From NCBI RefSeq assembly GCF_031312535.1, contig NZ_CP133594.1:1965934-2029933 (forward strand): a stretch of 64,000 bases of DNA. The letters run 5' to 3'. This document shows positions 9,493 through 17,255 of the stretch, in pieces. The notes under the pieces are model-generated. The model ran no database searches. It saw only the letters and a program-made list of their open reading frames with translations, and was not told the DNA's origin. The stretch's first letter is position 1, and each line of letters starts with the position of its first letter. Both the position numbers and the translations under genes were made by a program. The stretch is from Methanolobus mangrovi. GTDB taxonomy: Archaea; Halobacteriota; Methanosarcinia; Methanosarcinales; Methanosarcinaceae.

Positions 9493-9600
9493 TATTCAAC
9501 ACCCCGAAAATCACTTATTGAAGCTAACCGTATTTTCGTATGACTTCCCTGTAATATAGATTAAGTGCACTTTTTATAAATGTATCTATACAGTAGGTTC
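9493..9600 (-). promoter_or_regulatory. Promoter region of the osmolyte transporter operon
   Basis: Read on the minus strand, a TATA-like ATTTATAAAAAG lies at about 9582-9571, which would place transcription start near 9550. GGGGTG then stands as a ribosome binding site just before the start codon at 9492. The interval 9601-9729 to its right holds only AT-rich sequence after the 3' end of the TPP-enzyme gene. Confidence 0.5.
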
Positions 9601-9729
9601 TGGTCAACTTTTGATATAAAATCCCAAATATATATGACAAATATCAATGTTTTAAAGTGCAGGAAAAAGATCTAAGAAAAAATCAGAGGATAGCAACGAG
9701 ATAGAAAAGAAGGGTATCACCCCCCATTT

Positions 9730-11367
9730 TCAGATTTCGCAGAAATTATTCTTCAATTTATCAGTCAGCTTGATGTTCTCTGAATAATCAACCGGTACAT
9801 CCAGCAGCCAGACACCGCCGGCATTCAATGCTTCAGCGAGCTTTGGCTTCAGTTCTTCCGCTCTTTCGATCTTCACACCATTTGCACCGAAGCTCTGGGC
9901 CAGCATTACAAAGTCGGGATTTGTAAAATCAATACCTATGGTCTCGTTGAAAGTCTTCTTCTCGTGCCATTCGATAAGGCCGTACTTTGAATCATTGAAA
10001 ATGATGACAACAAAATTACATTCAAGTCTCACAGCAGTCTCAAGATCCTGGAGGTTCATGAGGAAACCGCCATCTCCTGCAATTACAACAACCTTCTTTT
10101 CAGGTTTGATCAAACTTGCTGCAATGGCACCGGGAAGTGCAAATCCCATAGTTGCAAGTCCATTGGAAATAAAAACAGTATTGGGTTCATATGCAGGGAA
10201 AAGCCTTCCAACCCATAATTTATGAGCACCGACATCGCTTATCAGCAGGTCCCCTCTGTCTATAGATTCTCTTACATCATATATTATTTTCTGCGGTTTC
10301 ATGGGGAATGACAGATCATCCCTGTAGTCCTCAATTTCCGCTTTCATTCTTGAGCGGACTTTAGAGAATCTGGGAGGCATCTCCATTTTAAAATCACATT
10401 GTTGTCTCAGGCTGAAAAGTGCCTGTTTTATGCTACCTATAAGCAGAATATCCGGCATATAGCTCTCATCTATTTCCGGATGGTCAGTATGGATGTGTAT
10501 TATCTTCTTTGATTTTTCAGGGTTCCAGAATTTTGGGCTGTATTCCACATAATCGTATCCTATGCAGATAACAAGATCAGCCATTTCAAAACCACACATG
10601 ATGTGGTCATGGTCTTTGATTCCCATTGAACCAAGATAGTGCTCATCATCAGCAGCCACCGCACCCTTGCCCATGAATGTTGTTACCACCGGAACACCTG
10701 TAAACTCGACAAGTATCCTCAATTCAGTTGAGGCTTCTTCCCTGAATATCCCATTTCCTGCAAGAATAATAGGCATTGAACTCTCTTTTATCATATCCGC
10801 AGCCTTTTTGAGTTCCCTTTCATCAAGAAGGCTAATGTGGGGATAGGTCTTTTTAGAAATTGGCTCTTTCGTAGTTTCTACTTTTGCCACATCCTCAGGA
10901 AGTTCTATGTGTGTAGCTCCCGGACGGTCCATAGCAATTTCAAAGGCCTTGTGAACGATCTCCGGGATAAAATCAGGTTTCATTACTTTTGAATTCCATG
11001 TTGTGAACTGTTTGAAGGCAGTCACAATATCGATATACTGATGAGATTCCTTGTGTGTCTTTTCAAGTGCAGACTGGCCTGTGATGGCTACAAGAGGTGC
11101 CCTGTCAAGTTGTGCATCGGCAACGCCTGTGATAAGGTTCGTGGCACCGGGTCCAAGTGTTGCAAGGCATACTCCGGGCCTGTGTGTTATCCTTCCGTAG
11201 ACATCTGCCATAAAAGCGGCACTCTGTTCATGTCTTGTGGGGATGAATTTGATCCTGGACCTCAGGAGGGAATCTGTAAGATCGATAGTCTCTTCCCCCG
11301 GTACGCCAAATATATATTCAACACCTTCATTTTCAAGACACTTTACAAAGAGGTCGCTTCCTTTCAT
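9730..11367 (-). CDS. TPP enzyme, acetolactate synthase / 2-oxoglutarate decarboxylase group
   Basis: This thiamine-diphosphate enzyme decarboxylates a 2-oxo acid. The 545 residues contain the TPP-activating Glu47 (TRHEQSAAF), the central domain, and the TPP/Mg motif GDGGFLMNLQDLETAVRLE ending in FNDSKYG. EYSPKFWN and the C-terminal VPVDYSENI resemble catabolic AlsS. The N-terminus CLENEGVEYIFGVPGEE resembles the cyanobacterial protein shown to be 2-oxoglutarate decarboxylase. No regulatory small subunit or acetolactate decarboxylase gene lies nearby. It starts one base after the stop of an SSADH-like gene, so the two are coupled. Acetolactate synthase is the default annotation, and the context favours a decarboxylase that makes an aldehyde. 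Confidence 0.8.
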   Translation of the reverse strand: MKGSDLFVKCLENEGVEYIFGVPGEETIDLTDSLLRSRIKFIPTRHEQSAAFMADVYGRITHRPGVCLATLGPGATNLITGVADAQLDRAPLVAITGQSALEKTHKESHQYIDIVTAFKQFTTWNSKVMKPDFIPEIVHKAFEIAMDRPGATHIELPEDVAKVETTKEPISKKTYPHISLLDERELKKAADMIKESSMPIILAGNGIFREEASTELRILVEFTGVPVVTTFMGKGAVAADDEHYLGSMGIKDHDHIMCGFEMADLVICIGYDYVEYSPKFWNPEKSKKIIHIHTDHPEIDESYMPDILLIGSIKQALFSLRQQCDFKMEMPPRFSKVRSRMKAEIEDYRDDLSFPMKPQKIIYDVRESIDRGDLLISDVGAHKLWVGRLFPAYEPNTVFISNGLATMGFALPGAIAASLIKPEKKVVVIAGDGGFLMNLQDLETAVRLECNFVVIIFNDSKYGLIEWHEKKTFNETIGIDFTNPDFVMLAQSFGANGVKIERAEELKPKLAEALNAGGVWLLDVPVDYSENIKLTDKLKNNFCEI

Positions 11368-11368
11368 C

Positions 11369-12736
11369 TTAATACACCTTCATGGATTTGACAGTCATAA
11401 ACTCCAGCATTCCAACACGGTATAGTTCTCTTCCAACACCGCTTTTCTTCATACCCCCAAAGGGGAGTCGCGGATCAGAGCCTACAATATTATTTATTGA
11501 TATCATTCCGCATTCTATATGCCTTGTCATTCTCATGGCCTTTTCAGTTTCCCGGCTCCAGATACTGGCACCCAGCCCGAACTCTGTGCTGTTAGCTATT
11601 TTGATAGCTTCGTCCTCATTTTTGAAGCTAATTATGGGCGCTACCGGTCCGAAAATCTCTTCCCGGACAACAGGAGCATCTTTGCTTATATCATTGAGAA
11701 TTGTTGGCATGTAGAATGAGCCTTCTCCATTTTTATGACCACCTTCGAGCAGTACGTTCGCTCCCATTTTCAGGGTTTGAGCTACCTGTTCACTCAGGAG
11801 TTCTCTCTGTTTTTCATTTGCCATGGGTCCCATGTCAGTCTTAGGGTCCATTGGATCGCCTATGTTGAGATCGTTTGTATTCTCTATGAACAGGTCTGTG
11901 AAATTATCTACAATCTTCTCATCAACTAGTAAACGTTTGGCTGCAATACAGCTTTGTCCACAGTTCTGGAACCGACCTGATACCGCTGCTTTTGCCACTT
12001 TGTCGAGATCTGCATCTTCCAGTACTATTAAAGGATCGCTGCCTCCAAGCTCAAGAACGAACTTTTTGATGTTCCTTCCTGCAGCTTCTGCTACCTTTTC
12101 TCCTGCTGGGCGGCTGCCGGTGAAAGAAACAGCATTTATTTCATCTCTGGATATTAGTGAGGATGCTGTAGGGCCATCCACAAGGAGTGTCTGGTAAACC
12201 CCTTCAGGAAATCCTGCCTCAATAAAGATGTTCTCAAGTTCAAGGGCACACATTGGCACATTGCTTGCATGCTTTAAAAGTACTGTATTTCCACCTGCAA
12301 GAGCTGCTATTCCACATCTCAAAGCCTGCCAGAAAGGAAAATCCCATGCCATGATACTCAGTACAGTGCCGACAGGTTCATAGACAAAACCGGATGTTTC
12401 GGCATCAGTTTCTACAAATTCAGCTGCAAGGAACGTATCTGCATTCTCTGCAAAATAATCACAGGTCCATGCGCATTTCTGTATTTCTGCAAGAGACTCT
12501 TTGATCGGTTTACCCATTTCCTTTGTGATGATCTCTGCAAGTTCCTGCTCCCTATCCCTCAGAACTTCAGCCACACATTCAATGGAAAACGTTCTTTCAA
12601 CAATAAGTTCTTTTTTCCATTCACCAAATGCCTTTCTTGAGTCTTCTATCTTCTGATCGACCACTTGCTGAGAATAGAGATCGAATTCTCCATTCAATTC
12701 CCCTGTTGCAGGATTTACAGAACTTATTTTCACCAA
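11369..12736 (-). CDS. Succinate-semialdehyde dehydrogenase-like aldehyde dehydrogenase, copy 1
   Basis: This NAD(P)-dependent aldehyde dehydrogenase of the GabD-like group oxidises an aldehyde, probably succinate semialdehyde, to the acid. Visible are the cofactor loop SFTGSRPAGEKV, the catalytic glutamate in LELGGSDPL, the catalytic cysteine in NCGQSCIAAKR, and the C-terminal REEIFGPVAPI and LPFGGMKKSGVGREL. The start is placed at TTG 12736, giving MVKISSVNPATGE, because this aligns with MTAISSINPATGK of the paralogue and has AAGGGGAA just upstream. A longer frame to 12781 adds an unrelated N-terminus. It lies one base before the TPP-enzyme gene. Confidence 0.85.
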   Translation of the reverse strand: MVKISSVNPATGELNGEFDLYSQQVVDQKIEDSRKAFGEWKKELIVERTFSIECVAEVLRDREQELAEIITKEMGKPIKESLAEIQKCAWTCDYFAENADTFLAAEFVETDAETSGFVYEPVGTVLSIMAWDFPFWQALRCGIAALAGGNTVLLKHASNVPMCALELENIFIEAGFPEGVYQTLLVDGPTASSLISRDEINAVSFTGSRPAGEKVAEAAGRNIKKFVLELGGSDPLIVLEDADLDKVAKAAVSGRFQNCGQSCIAAKRLLVDEKIVDNFTDLFIENTNDLNIGDPMDPKTDMGPMANEKQRELLSEQVAQTLKMGANVLLEGGHKNGEGSFYMPTILNDISKDAPVVREEIFGPVAPIISFKNEDEAIKIANSTEFGLGASIWSRETEKAMRMTRHIECGMISINNIVGSDPRLPFGGMKKSGVGRELYRVGMLEFMTVKSMKVY

Positions 12737-12904
12737 TTGGAATTCCCCTTTACACCTTAAACGTAATAAGGGAATTTTCACTCCCTTCTTCTATTTAATA
12801 GTTGATATGATATATAAATGATTTAAAATTACTCATAAAATGTGTAATAAAAAATAAAGAGAAAAAAAAAGAAGAAATTGAAAATCATGAAGTGATTGTA
12901 ATTT

Positions 12905-14272
12905 TCACATCATCTTTATCGACTTGATATTCATGAACTCATAGAACCCATGTTTTGAAAGCTCTCTGCCCATCCCACTTTTCTTCACTCCGCCAAAGGG
13001 CAGGCATGCCTGTGGTGTACAGAATGAGTTGATTCCAACCATTCCGGTTTCAAGTTCAGAAGCGATTCTCATAGCCCTGTCACGGTCCTGGCTCCATACA
13101 CTGGCACCCAGTCCGAACTCGGAATCGTTTGCAAACTCAATTGCCTTGTCCTCATCCTTTACAGTAATTATCGGTGCCACAGGTCCGAATGTCTCTTCCC
13201 TCATGACCCTCATATCCATGCTCACATCACCAAGTACAGTCGGTGAAAACATGTAACCCTCACTTTCCATCTTTCCACCGGGAATAAGGACTTTAGCACC
13301 CTTTGATATCGCATCATTGACCTGGTTTTCCAGTATCTTCATTTGCTCTTCCCTGACCATTGGACCGATATCCGTGTCAGGGTCCATTGGGTCACCTACC
13401 TTCAGATTCTCGGTTCCTTCAACAAATCTTTCTGTGAACTCTTCTGCTACGTCTTCCATTACTATGAAACGCTTTGCTGCTATGCATGTCTGCCCTGTGT
13501 TAATGAAACGGCTTGGAACACCGACCTTTGCCGCCATTTTCACATCGGCATCATCAAGAATTATGAAAGGATCACTGCCACCGAGTTCCAGTACGAATTT
13601 CTTCATGTTGTGAGCGGCAAGCTCTGCAACCTTCTGTCCGGCATCGTATCCTCCTGTGAAGGACACGGCTTTCACTTCATCCCTCGGAATAAGTGAAGAT
13701 GCTGTTTTTCCGTCTATGAGCAGTGTCTGGAAAACACCTTCAGGAAATCCTGCTTCAATGAAGATATTCTCTATCTCCAGTGCACACATGGGCACATAGC
13801 TTGAATGTTTGAGAAGCATGACATTCCCGCCTGCCAGTACATGTGCTGCGGCGCTGAGCACCTGCCAGAACGGGAAGTTCCAGGGTTTGATGGCGAGCAC
13901 GGTTCCCATGGGTTCGTAATGTATCATGGAATCGCATGCATTCTCTTCCGCAGGCTCAGGTTCAAGTATCTTCTCTGCATTATCTGCAAAATAATCGAAC
14001 ATGGTGGCGCATTTTACAACTTCAGGAACAGCCTGCTTCATGACCTTTCCCATCTCGGCGGTTATGAGTTCTCCATATTGTTGCTTGTTCTTTCGTAACA
14101 GCTCCGCGAACTTCCGAAGAAGTTCGTTACGCTCTGAAACATCAGTTCTTTTCCATTCCCTGAAAGTCTCAGCAGACTTTTTGAGCATCTGATCTGTCTG
14201 CTCATCAGTATGCATTTCTACTTCACCGATGACTTTTCCTGTTGCTGGGTTGATGGATGAGATGGCGGTCAT
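12905..14272 (-). CDS. Succinate-semialdehyde dehydrogenase-like aldehyde dehydrogenase, copy 2
   Basis: This 455-residue paralogue of the preceding enzyme has the cofactor loop SFTGGYDAGQKV, LELGGSDPF with the catalytic glutamate, NTGQTCIAAKR with the catalytic cysteine, REETFGPVAPI, and LPFGGVKKSGMGREL. Most motifs are shared with copy 1, which suggests a tandem duplication followed by divergence. The 168-base gap to copy 1 is AT-rich and could hold a separate promoter, so co-transcription is probable but not shown. Upstream (14273-14438) it diverges from the Kiwa-like genes. Confidence 0.85.
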   Translation of the reverse strand: MTAISSINPATGKVIGEVEMHTDEQTDQMLKKSAETFREWKRTDVSERNELLRKFAELLRKNKQQYGELITAEMGKVMKQAVPEVVKCATMFDYFADNAEKILEPEPAEENACDSMIHYEPMGTVLAIKPWNFPFWQVLSAAAHVLAGGNVMLLKHSSYVPMCALEIENIFIEAGFPEGVFQTLLIDGKTASSLIPRDEVKAVSFTGGYDAGQKVAELAAHNMKKFVLELGGSDPFIILDDADVKMAAKVGVPSRFINTGQTCIAAKRFIVMEDVAEEFTERFVEGTENLKVGDPMDPDTDIGPMVREEQMKILENQVNDAISKGAKVLIPGGKMESEGYMFSPTVLGDVSMDMRVMREETFGPVAPIITVKDEDKAIEFANDSEFGLGASVWSQDRDRAMRIASELETGMVGINSFCTPQACLPFGGVKKSGMGRELSKHGFYEFMNIKSIKMM

Positions 14273-14380
14273 GATTTTTTTCCTTATACTTATTTTAGAG
14301 TAATTAGTTTTTTGGCTTATAACTGAATGTTATTGTATATGCTTGTTTTTAATAATTAAAAAATACTTGGTTGAATTAAA

Positions 14381-14417
14381 TATTTAAGTATACTGTAGAA
14401 AAACTTATGAATAAGTT
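14381..14417 (+). promoter_or_regulatory. Promoter and palindrome upstream of kwaA
   Basis: A TATA-like TATTTAAGTATA lies at about 14381-14394. Just downstream is a near-perfect palindrome, AACTTAT (14402-14408), GA, ATAAGTT (14411-14417), ending 21 bases before the kwaA ATG. Its place near the expected transcription start would suit an operator or a 5'-end hairpin. No regulator gene is linked to it. Confidence 0.4.
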
Positions 14418-14438
14418 AGGATATTTATAGTCTGTCAA

Positions 14439-14972
14439 ATGGAAGTTACTAGATTTGGGAAAGTAATTTTGTTTTTATTGAGTTACTATCCCTTGTTTGC
14501 CTTTATCATATGTGATAATAAGAATCTTAAAGAAATAGATTTTAGAGGCATTTCTTTGAACTGGATTCTTGTTATAGTCCTAACTTTATTTGTCATATTG
14601 TTAAATTACTATTTGTTTTTCCATAAAAAGTGGCCCAAAAAAGTTTTTGAAATAACAAAATTTGAAAATACTTCAGCTGAAACTCTTAATTATTTGATTT
14701 CTTTTATGATTGGGCTATACTTTATAGAAGATTCGTTGTATTCTATGAAAATCATAATTCTTTTAGTTTTATTTTATGTAGTTTACCAAGCAGGCGGTAC
14801 CTATTATTTGCAGCCAATCCTGATGCTGATGGATTATAAAGTTTATAAGTGCTCTATTGATAATAATAATACAGTTATGGTTATAAGCAAAAGAAAAATT
14901 GGCAAAAATAAGATTGAATTAGAAGAGTTGTTTGAAGACGTTTATATTTTTAAAGGTGAGAATGATGAGTGA
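14439..14972 (+). CDS. kwaA: Putative Kiwa anti-phage protein KwaA (membrane subunit)
   Basis: The 177-residue protein has four predicted membrane helices (about 8-24, 42-61, 82-98, 102-117) and a short soluble C-terminal part (about 130-177) beginning QPILMLMDYKVYKC. KwaA of Escherichia coli is a four-helix membrane protein of similar size that senses phage injection and holds KwaB. This assignment rests on length, topology, the C-terminal pattern and the partner gene, not on an alignment. The gene is markedly AT-rich (16 G/C in the 60 bases 14701-14760), unlike its neighbours, which suggests horizontal transfer. It overlaps kwaB by eight bases. Confidence 0.65.
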   Translation: MEVTRFGKVILFLLSYYPLFAFIICDNKNLKEIDFRGISLNWILVIVLTLFVILLNYYLFFHKKWPKKVFEITKFENTSAETLNYLISFMIGLYFIEDSLYSMKIIILLVLFYVVYQAGGTYYLQPILMLMDYKVYKCSIDNNNTVMVISKRKIGKNKIELEELFEDVYIFKGENDE

Positions 14973-15915
14973 AGTAAGTATCTATTTGTTTAAATCTAAA
15001 AAAAATGGGTTTACTATTTACAAAGTTCCGATATCTTCTAATTTAGAGTTGCTTGAAGAATTAATAGAAAATGAACTCGATAGAGCCAATCATTCTGATG
15101 TTGTAGACTATTTTCAAGTTTACGAGTTAGAAAGTGACTCTGAAACTTACTTTTCCATATCAAATGATAATTCGAGTAGTGAATTAGTTCAACTAGTAAA
15201 CAAAATAGTACTAAACAATACTTTAATTCAGCCCATCAATGAATTTGTACCTAGAAGAGGAACTGGTGACAAAGTTCCATTTGATTCTTTTGCAATTATG
15301 AAAAAGGATCAAGATGGAAATTTCCTTTTAGGTTTTGAAAATCTTTCTTCTAAATTGAAGTTATACAAAAAAAGTTATCTTTACCTCCAAATTGGACAAA
15401 ATTACTCATTATCTGATACAGATTCTATATTTCTCATTCCAACATATACTTCTATGATAGTGAAAGGTTCATGGAACGCACAAGAAGTTCTTATTGATGA
15501 AACTCTGATTAGAAGTAAAGCAACATCTTTTTTTGAAAAAATGTTCAACTATAGAAATCACTGGAAAGAAAAAGCCCAAAATATGATTCATAATCATAAT
15601 GTACTAGATATTGGTGATGATGCTTGGAATGAATATTCTCATGACATTAGAAACGTAAGAACATTTGTAAGGACAATTAACAGTGGGGATTTTGATAGGC
15701 ATTTGTCTCATGTTAGAGAATATTCACAACTAGAGAGTCTAGAAAATAAATTGGAATTTGAATTGCTAGAAGATGGCGGCAATGTTCAAATTAGGATTAA
15801 CTCTTCAAACGCTGTGAAAGACTTCATTGACGCATATAAAAAGAATATTTTGCAATCTCCCCTTCCATCAGAAACTAATACTTTTTATCGAACTAATCAA
15901 AAAGAAGAAATGTGA
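14965..15915 (+). CDS. kwaB: Putative Kiwa anti-phage protein KwaB (DUF4868-like)
   Basis: The soluble 316-residue protein has a region DTDSIFLIPTYTSMIV followed by VLIDETLIRSKATSFFEKMFNYRNHWKEKA (about 151-205) and a C-terminal tail VKDFIDAYKKNILQSPL...FYRTNQKE. This order of a strand-rich core, an FE.MF helix and a final DD..L.S.LT..FY..K-like tail is what I recall of DUF4868, the KwaB domain, which binds DNA and halts phage replication. KwaB of E. coli has nearly the same length. The start is set at ATG 14965, five bases after AGGTGA; ATG 14962 is possible. Like kwaA it is AT-rich. The two genes are translationally coupled. Confidence 0.65.
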   Translation: MSEVSIYLFKSKKNGFTIYKVPISSNLELLEELIENELDRANHSDVVDYFQVYELESDSETYFSISNDNSSSELVQLVNKIVLNNTLIQPINEFVPRRGTGDKVPFDSFAIMKKDQDGNFLLGFENLSSKLKLYKKSYLYLQIGQNYSLSDTDSIFLIPTYTSMIVKGSWNAQEVLIDETLIRSKATSFFEKMFNYRNHWKEKAQNMIHNHNVLDIGDDAWNEYSHDIRNVRTFVRTINSGDFDRHLSHVREYSQLESLENKLEFELLEDGGNVQIRINSSNAVKDFIDAYKKNILQSPLPSETNTFYRTNQKEEM

Positions 15916-15944
15916 TATACATAGGACTATGCTATTGGTTTCAG

Positions 15945-16376
15945 TTATCTCATGGCAATCTGCACAACCGTAGGATACTTTTTCATGATCGCATAGGCTA
16001 TGGACTTTCCGACCCAGAGCTTTCCATCCTGTATACGGCGCATATGGCTCATATCTCCAAGTATCTGCAATACTTCAAGAGCATGGGGGTCGTTAAGGTA
16101 ACAACTGTCAGGAACATTTGTATCCGAAAAGAAAAGGATTGGAAGCTTTAGTTTTCTATGAAGGTCCTTAGGTAGTTTTTCGCCGATAGTCTGTAGTACA
16201 CTTCTGTCAAAGGTGTGCTCTTTCCCTGATTTTGTCATTGAAGCTGGTCTTTCTTCTGCCAGGAGCTGAGCAAGGCTCTTGCGCTCTGAAACGATACCGT
16301 CGTTCAGCTTTCCCATTTCCAGTCTCATCCACCGCGTGAAGATGGAATCATCAGTCATTGGATATCTTCCGGACAT
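15945..16376 (-). CDS. UPF0216 (DUF61) family protein
   Basis: This 143-residue cytoplasmic protein of an archaeal family of unknown function is recognised by RWMRLEMGKLNDGIVSERKSLAQLL near the N-terminus and by the C-terminal HALEVLQILGDMS and LWVGKSIAYAIMKKYPTVVQIAMR. It converges with kwaB (29 bases between stops) and diverges from the MntA-HepT pair. A second ATG at 16358 is an alternative start. Base composition is normal for the chromosome, so it probably belongs to the host backbone and separates two mobile modules. Confidence 0.8.
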   Translation of the reverse strand: MSGRYPMTDDSIFTRWMRLEMGKLNDGIVSERKSLAQLLAEERPASMTKSGKEHTFDRSVLQTIGEKLPKDLHRKLKLPILFFSDTNVPDSCYLNDPHALEVLQILGDMSHMRRIQDGKLWVGKSIAYAIMKKYPTVVQIAMR

Positions 16377-16515
16377 ATTCGCCTATTTTTCCTATATTGT
16401 TTTTACTTGAAATTGGTTTTGAGTACAAAAGCATCTGGCAAACAATTTAAAGATGGGATATGATAAAGTAGATAGAGATCTTGTTTATAATAACGAAAAA
16501 CAAAGGGACCTTAAA

Positions 16516-16842
16516 ATGCCTGATTACTCAGAAGTTTTTGAAAAATCAATTCGAAAAGTAAAGGCGGAAGTTCTTGAAGCTTTTCAGAACGAGGATGTCA
16601 GGATAGTTCTTTTCGGTTCGAGGGCAAGAGGAAACGCCCACTGTACTTCTGATATTGATATTGGTATTCTGCCACTGGGAAAATACGACAGAAAAAAGTT
16701 AACTGCCCTGAGGGCAAAATTCGAGGAGATGAATATTCCTTATACCGTGGACCTGGTGGACCTTTCTACCGTTTCCGGGGAATTCAGACAGAAGGTGCTT
16801 GATGAGGGAGAGGTATGGAAAGACACTACAAACTGCAAATGA
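16516..16842 (+). CDS. mntA: MntA-type nucleotidyltransferase (antitoxin)
   Basis: This minimal nucleotidyltransferase of 108 residues has the exact GSx10DxD active-site motif: Gly34-Ser35 (FGSRARG) and Asp46-x-Asp48 (DIDIG). In studied pairs the MntA protein adds AMP groups to a tyrosine of its HEPN partner HepT and so silences its RNase. The start at ATG 16516 (MPDYSEVFEK) has AAAGGGA seven bases upstream; an in-frame ATG at 16453 would add an unrelated leader. It overlaps hepT by 28 bases, with hepT in another frame, as expected for a toxin-antitoxin operon. Confidence 0.88.
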   Translation: MPDYSEVFEKSIRKVKAEVLEAFQNEDVRIVLFGSRARGNAHCTSDIDIGILPLGKYDRKKLTALRAKFEEMNIPYTVDLVDLSTVSGEFRQKVLDEGEVWKDTTNCK

Positions 16843-17222
16843 AAGCAAGGGTTGCAAAAAGGGCTCTTGGTACCCTGAAGGAAATAATGGACGAGCCATA
16901 TTCCGTTATAATCAGGGATGCTGCGATCCAGCGATTTGAGTACACCTTCGAAGCGATCTGGAAACTCATAAAGGAATATCTTATCGAAAGAGAGGGTATC
17001 GTATGCAATTCTCCCAAATCATGCTTTCGCGAAGCTTTCAAAATGCATCTCATAAATGAGGATGAAAGCATGCAGGCGTTGTATATGACAGACGACAGGA
17101 ACATGACAACTCACACATATCACGAAGATGTGGCCGAGGAGATATACAAGGAACTTGCAGGATATTACAGTCTGATGGACAGGATATACCTGAACATTAT
17201 CAGGGATTCAGGATTGGATTGA
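16815..17222 (+). CDS. hepT: HepT-type HEPN RNase toxin
   Basis: This all-helical 135-residue HEPN protein is of the HI0074-like 'nucleotidyltransferase substrate-binding' group. It has the full RNase and AMPylation motif Rx4HxY: Arg95-Asn96 ... His100-x-Tyr102 (DDRNMTTHTY). In the HepT/MntA system of Shewanella the Arg and His cut RNA, and the Tyr is AMPylated by MntA. All key residues are present, so an active toxin is predicted. The coding region starts within mntA. It ends 34 bases before the convergent Fic gene. Confidence 0.87.
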   Translation: MERHYKLQMKARVAKRALGTLKEIMDEPYSVIIRDAAIQRFEYTFEAIWKLIKEYLIEREGIVCNSPKSCFREAFKMHLINEDESMQALYMTDDRNMTTHTYHEDVAEEIYKELAGYYSLMDRIYLNIIRDSGLD

Positions 17223-17255
17223 TTCCCTGTTTTCTGTTGGACTGTATTTTGTGTA

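Noticed and set aside
15912-16151. Plus-strand 79-codon frame after kwaB
   Set aside because: It is antisense to the UPF0216 gene and has no coding features of its own.
16453-16515. Extended start of mntA at ATG 16453
   Set aside because: The added 21 residues do not resemble the family; ATG 16516 has a good AAAGGGA site.
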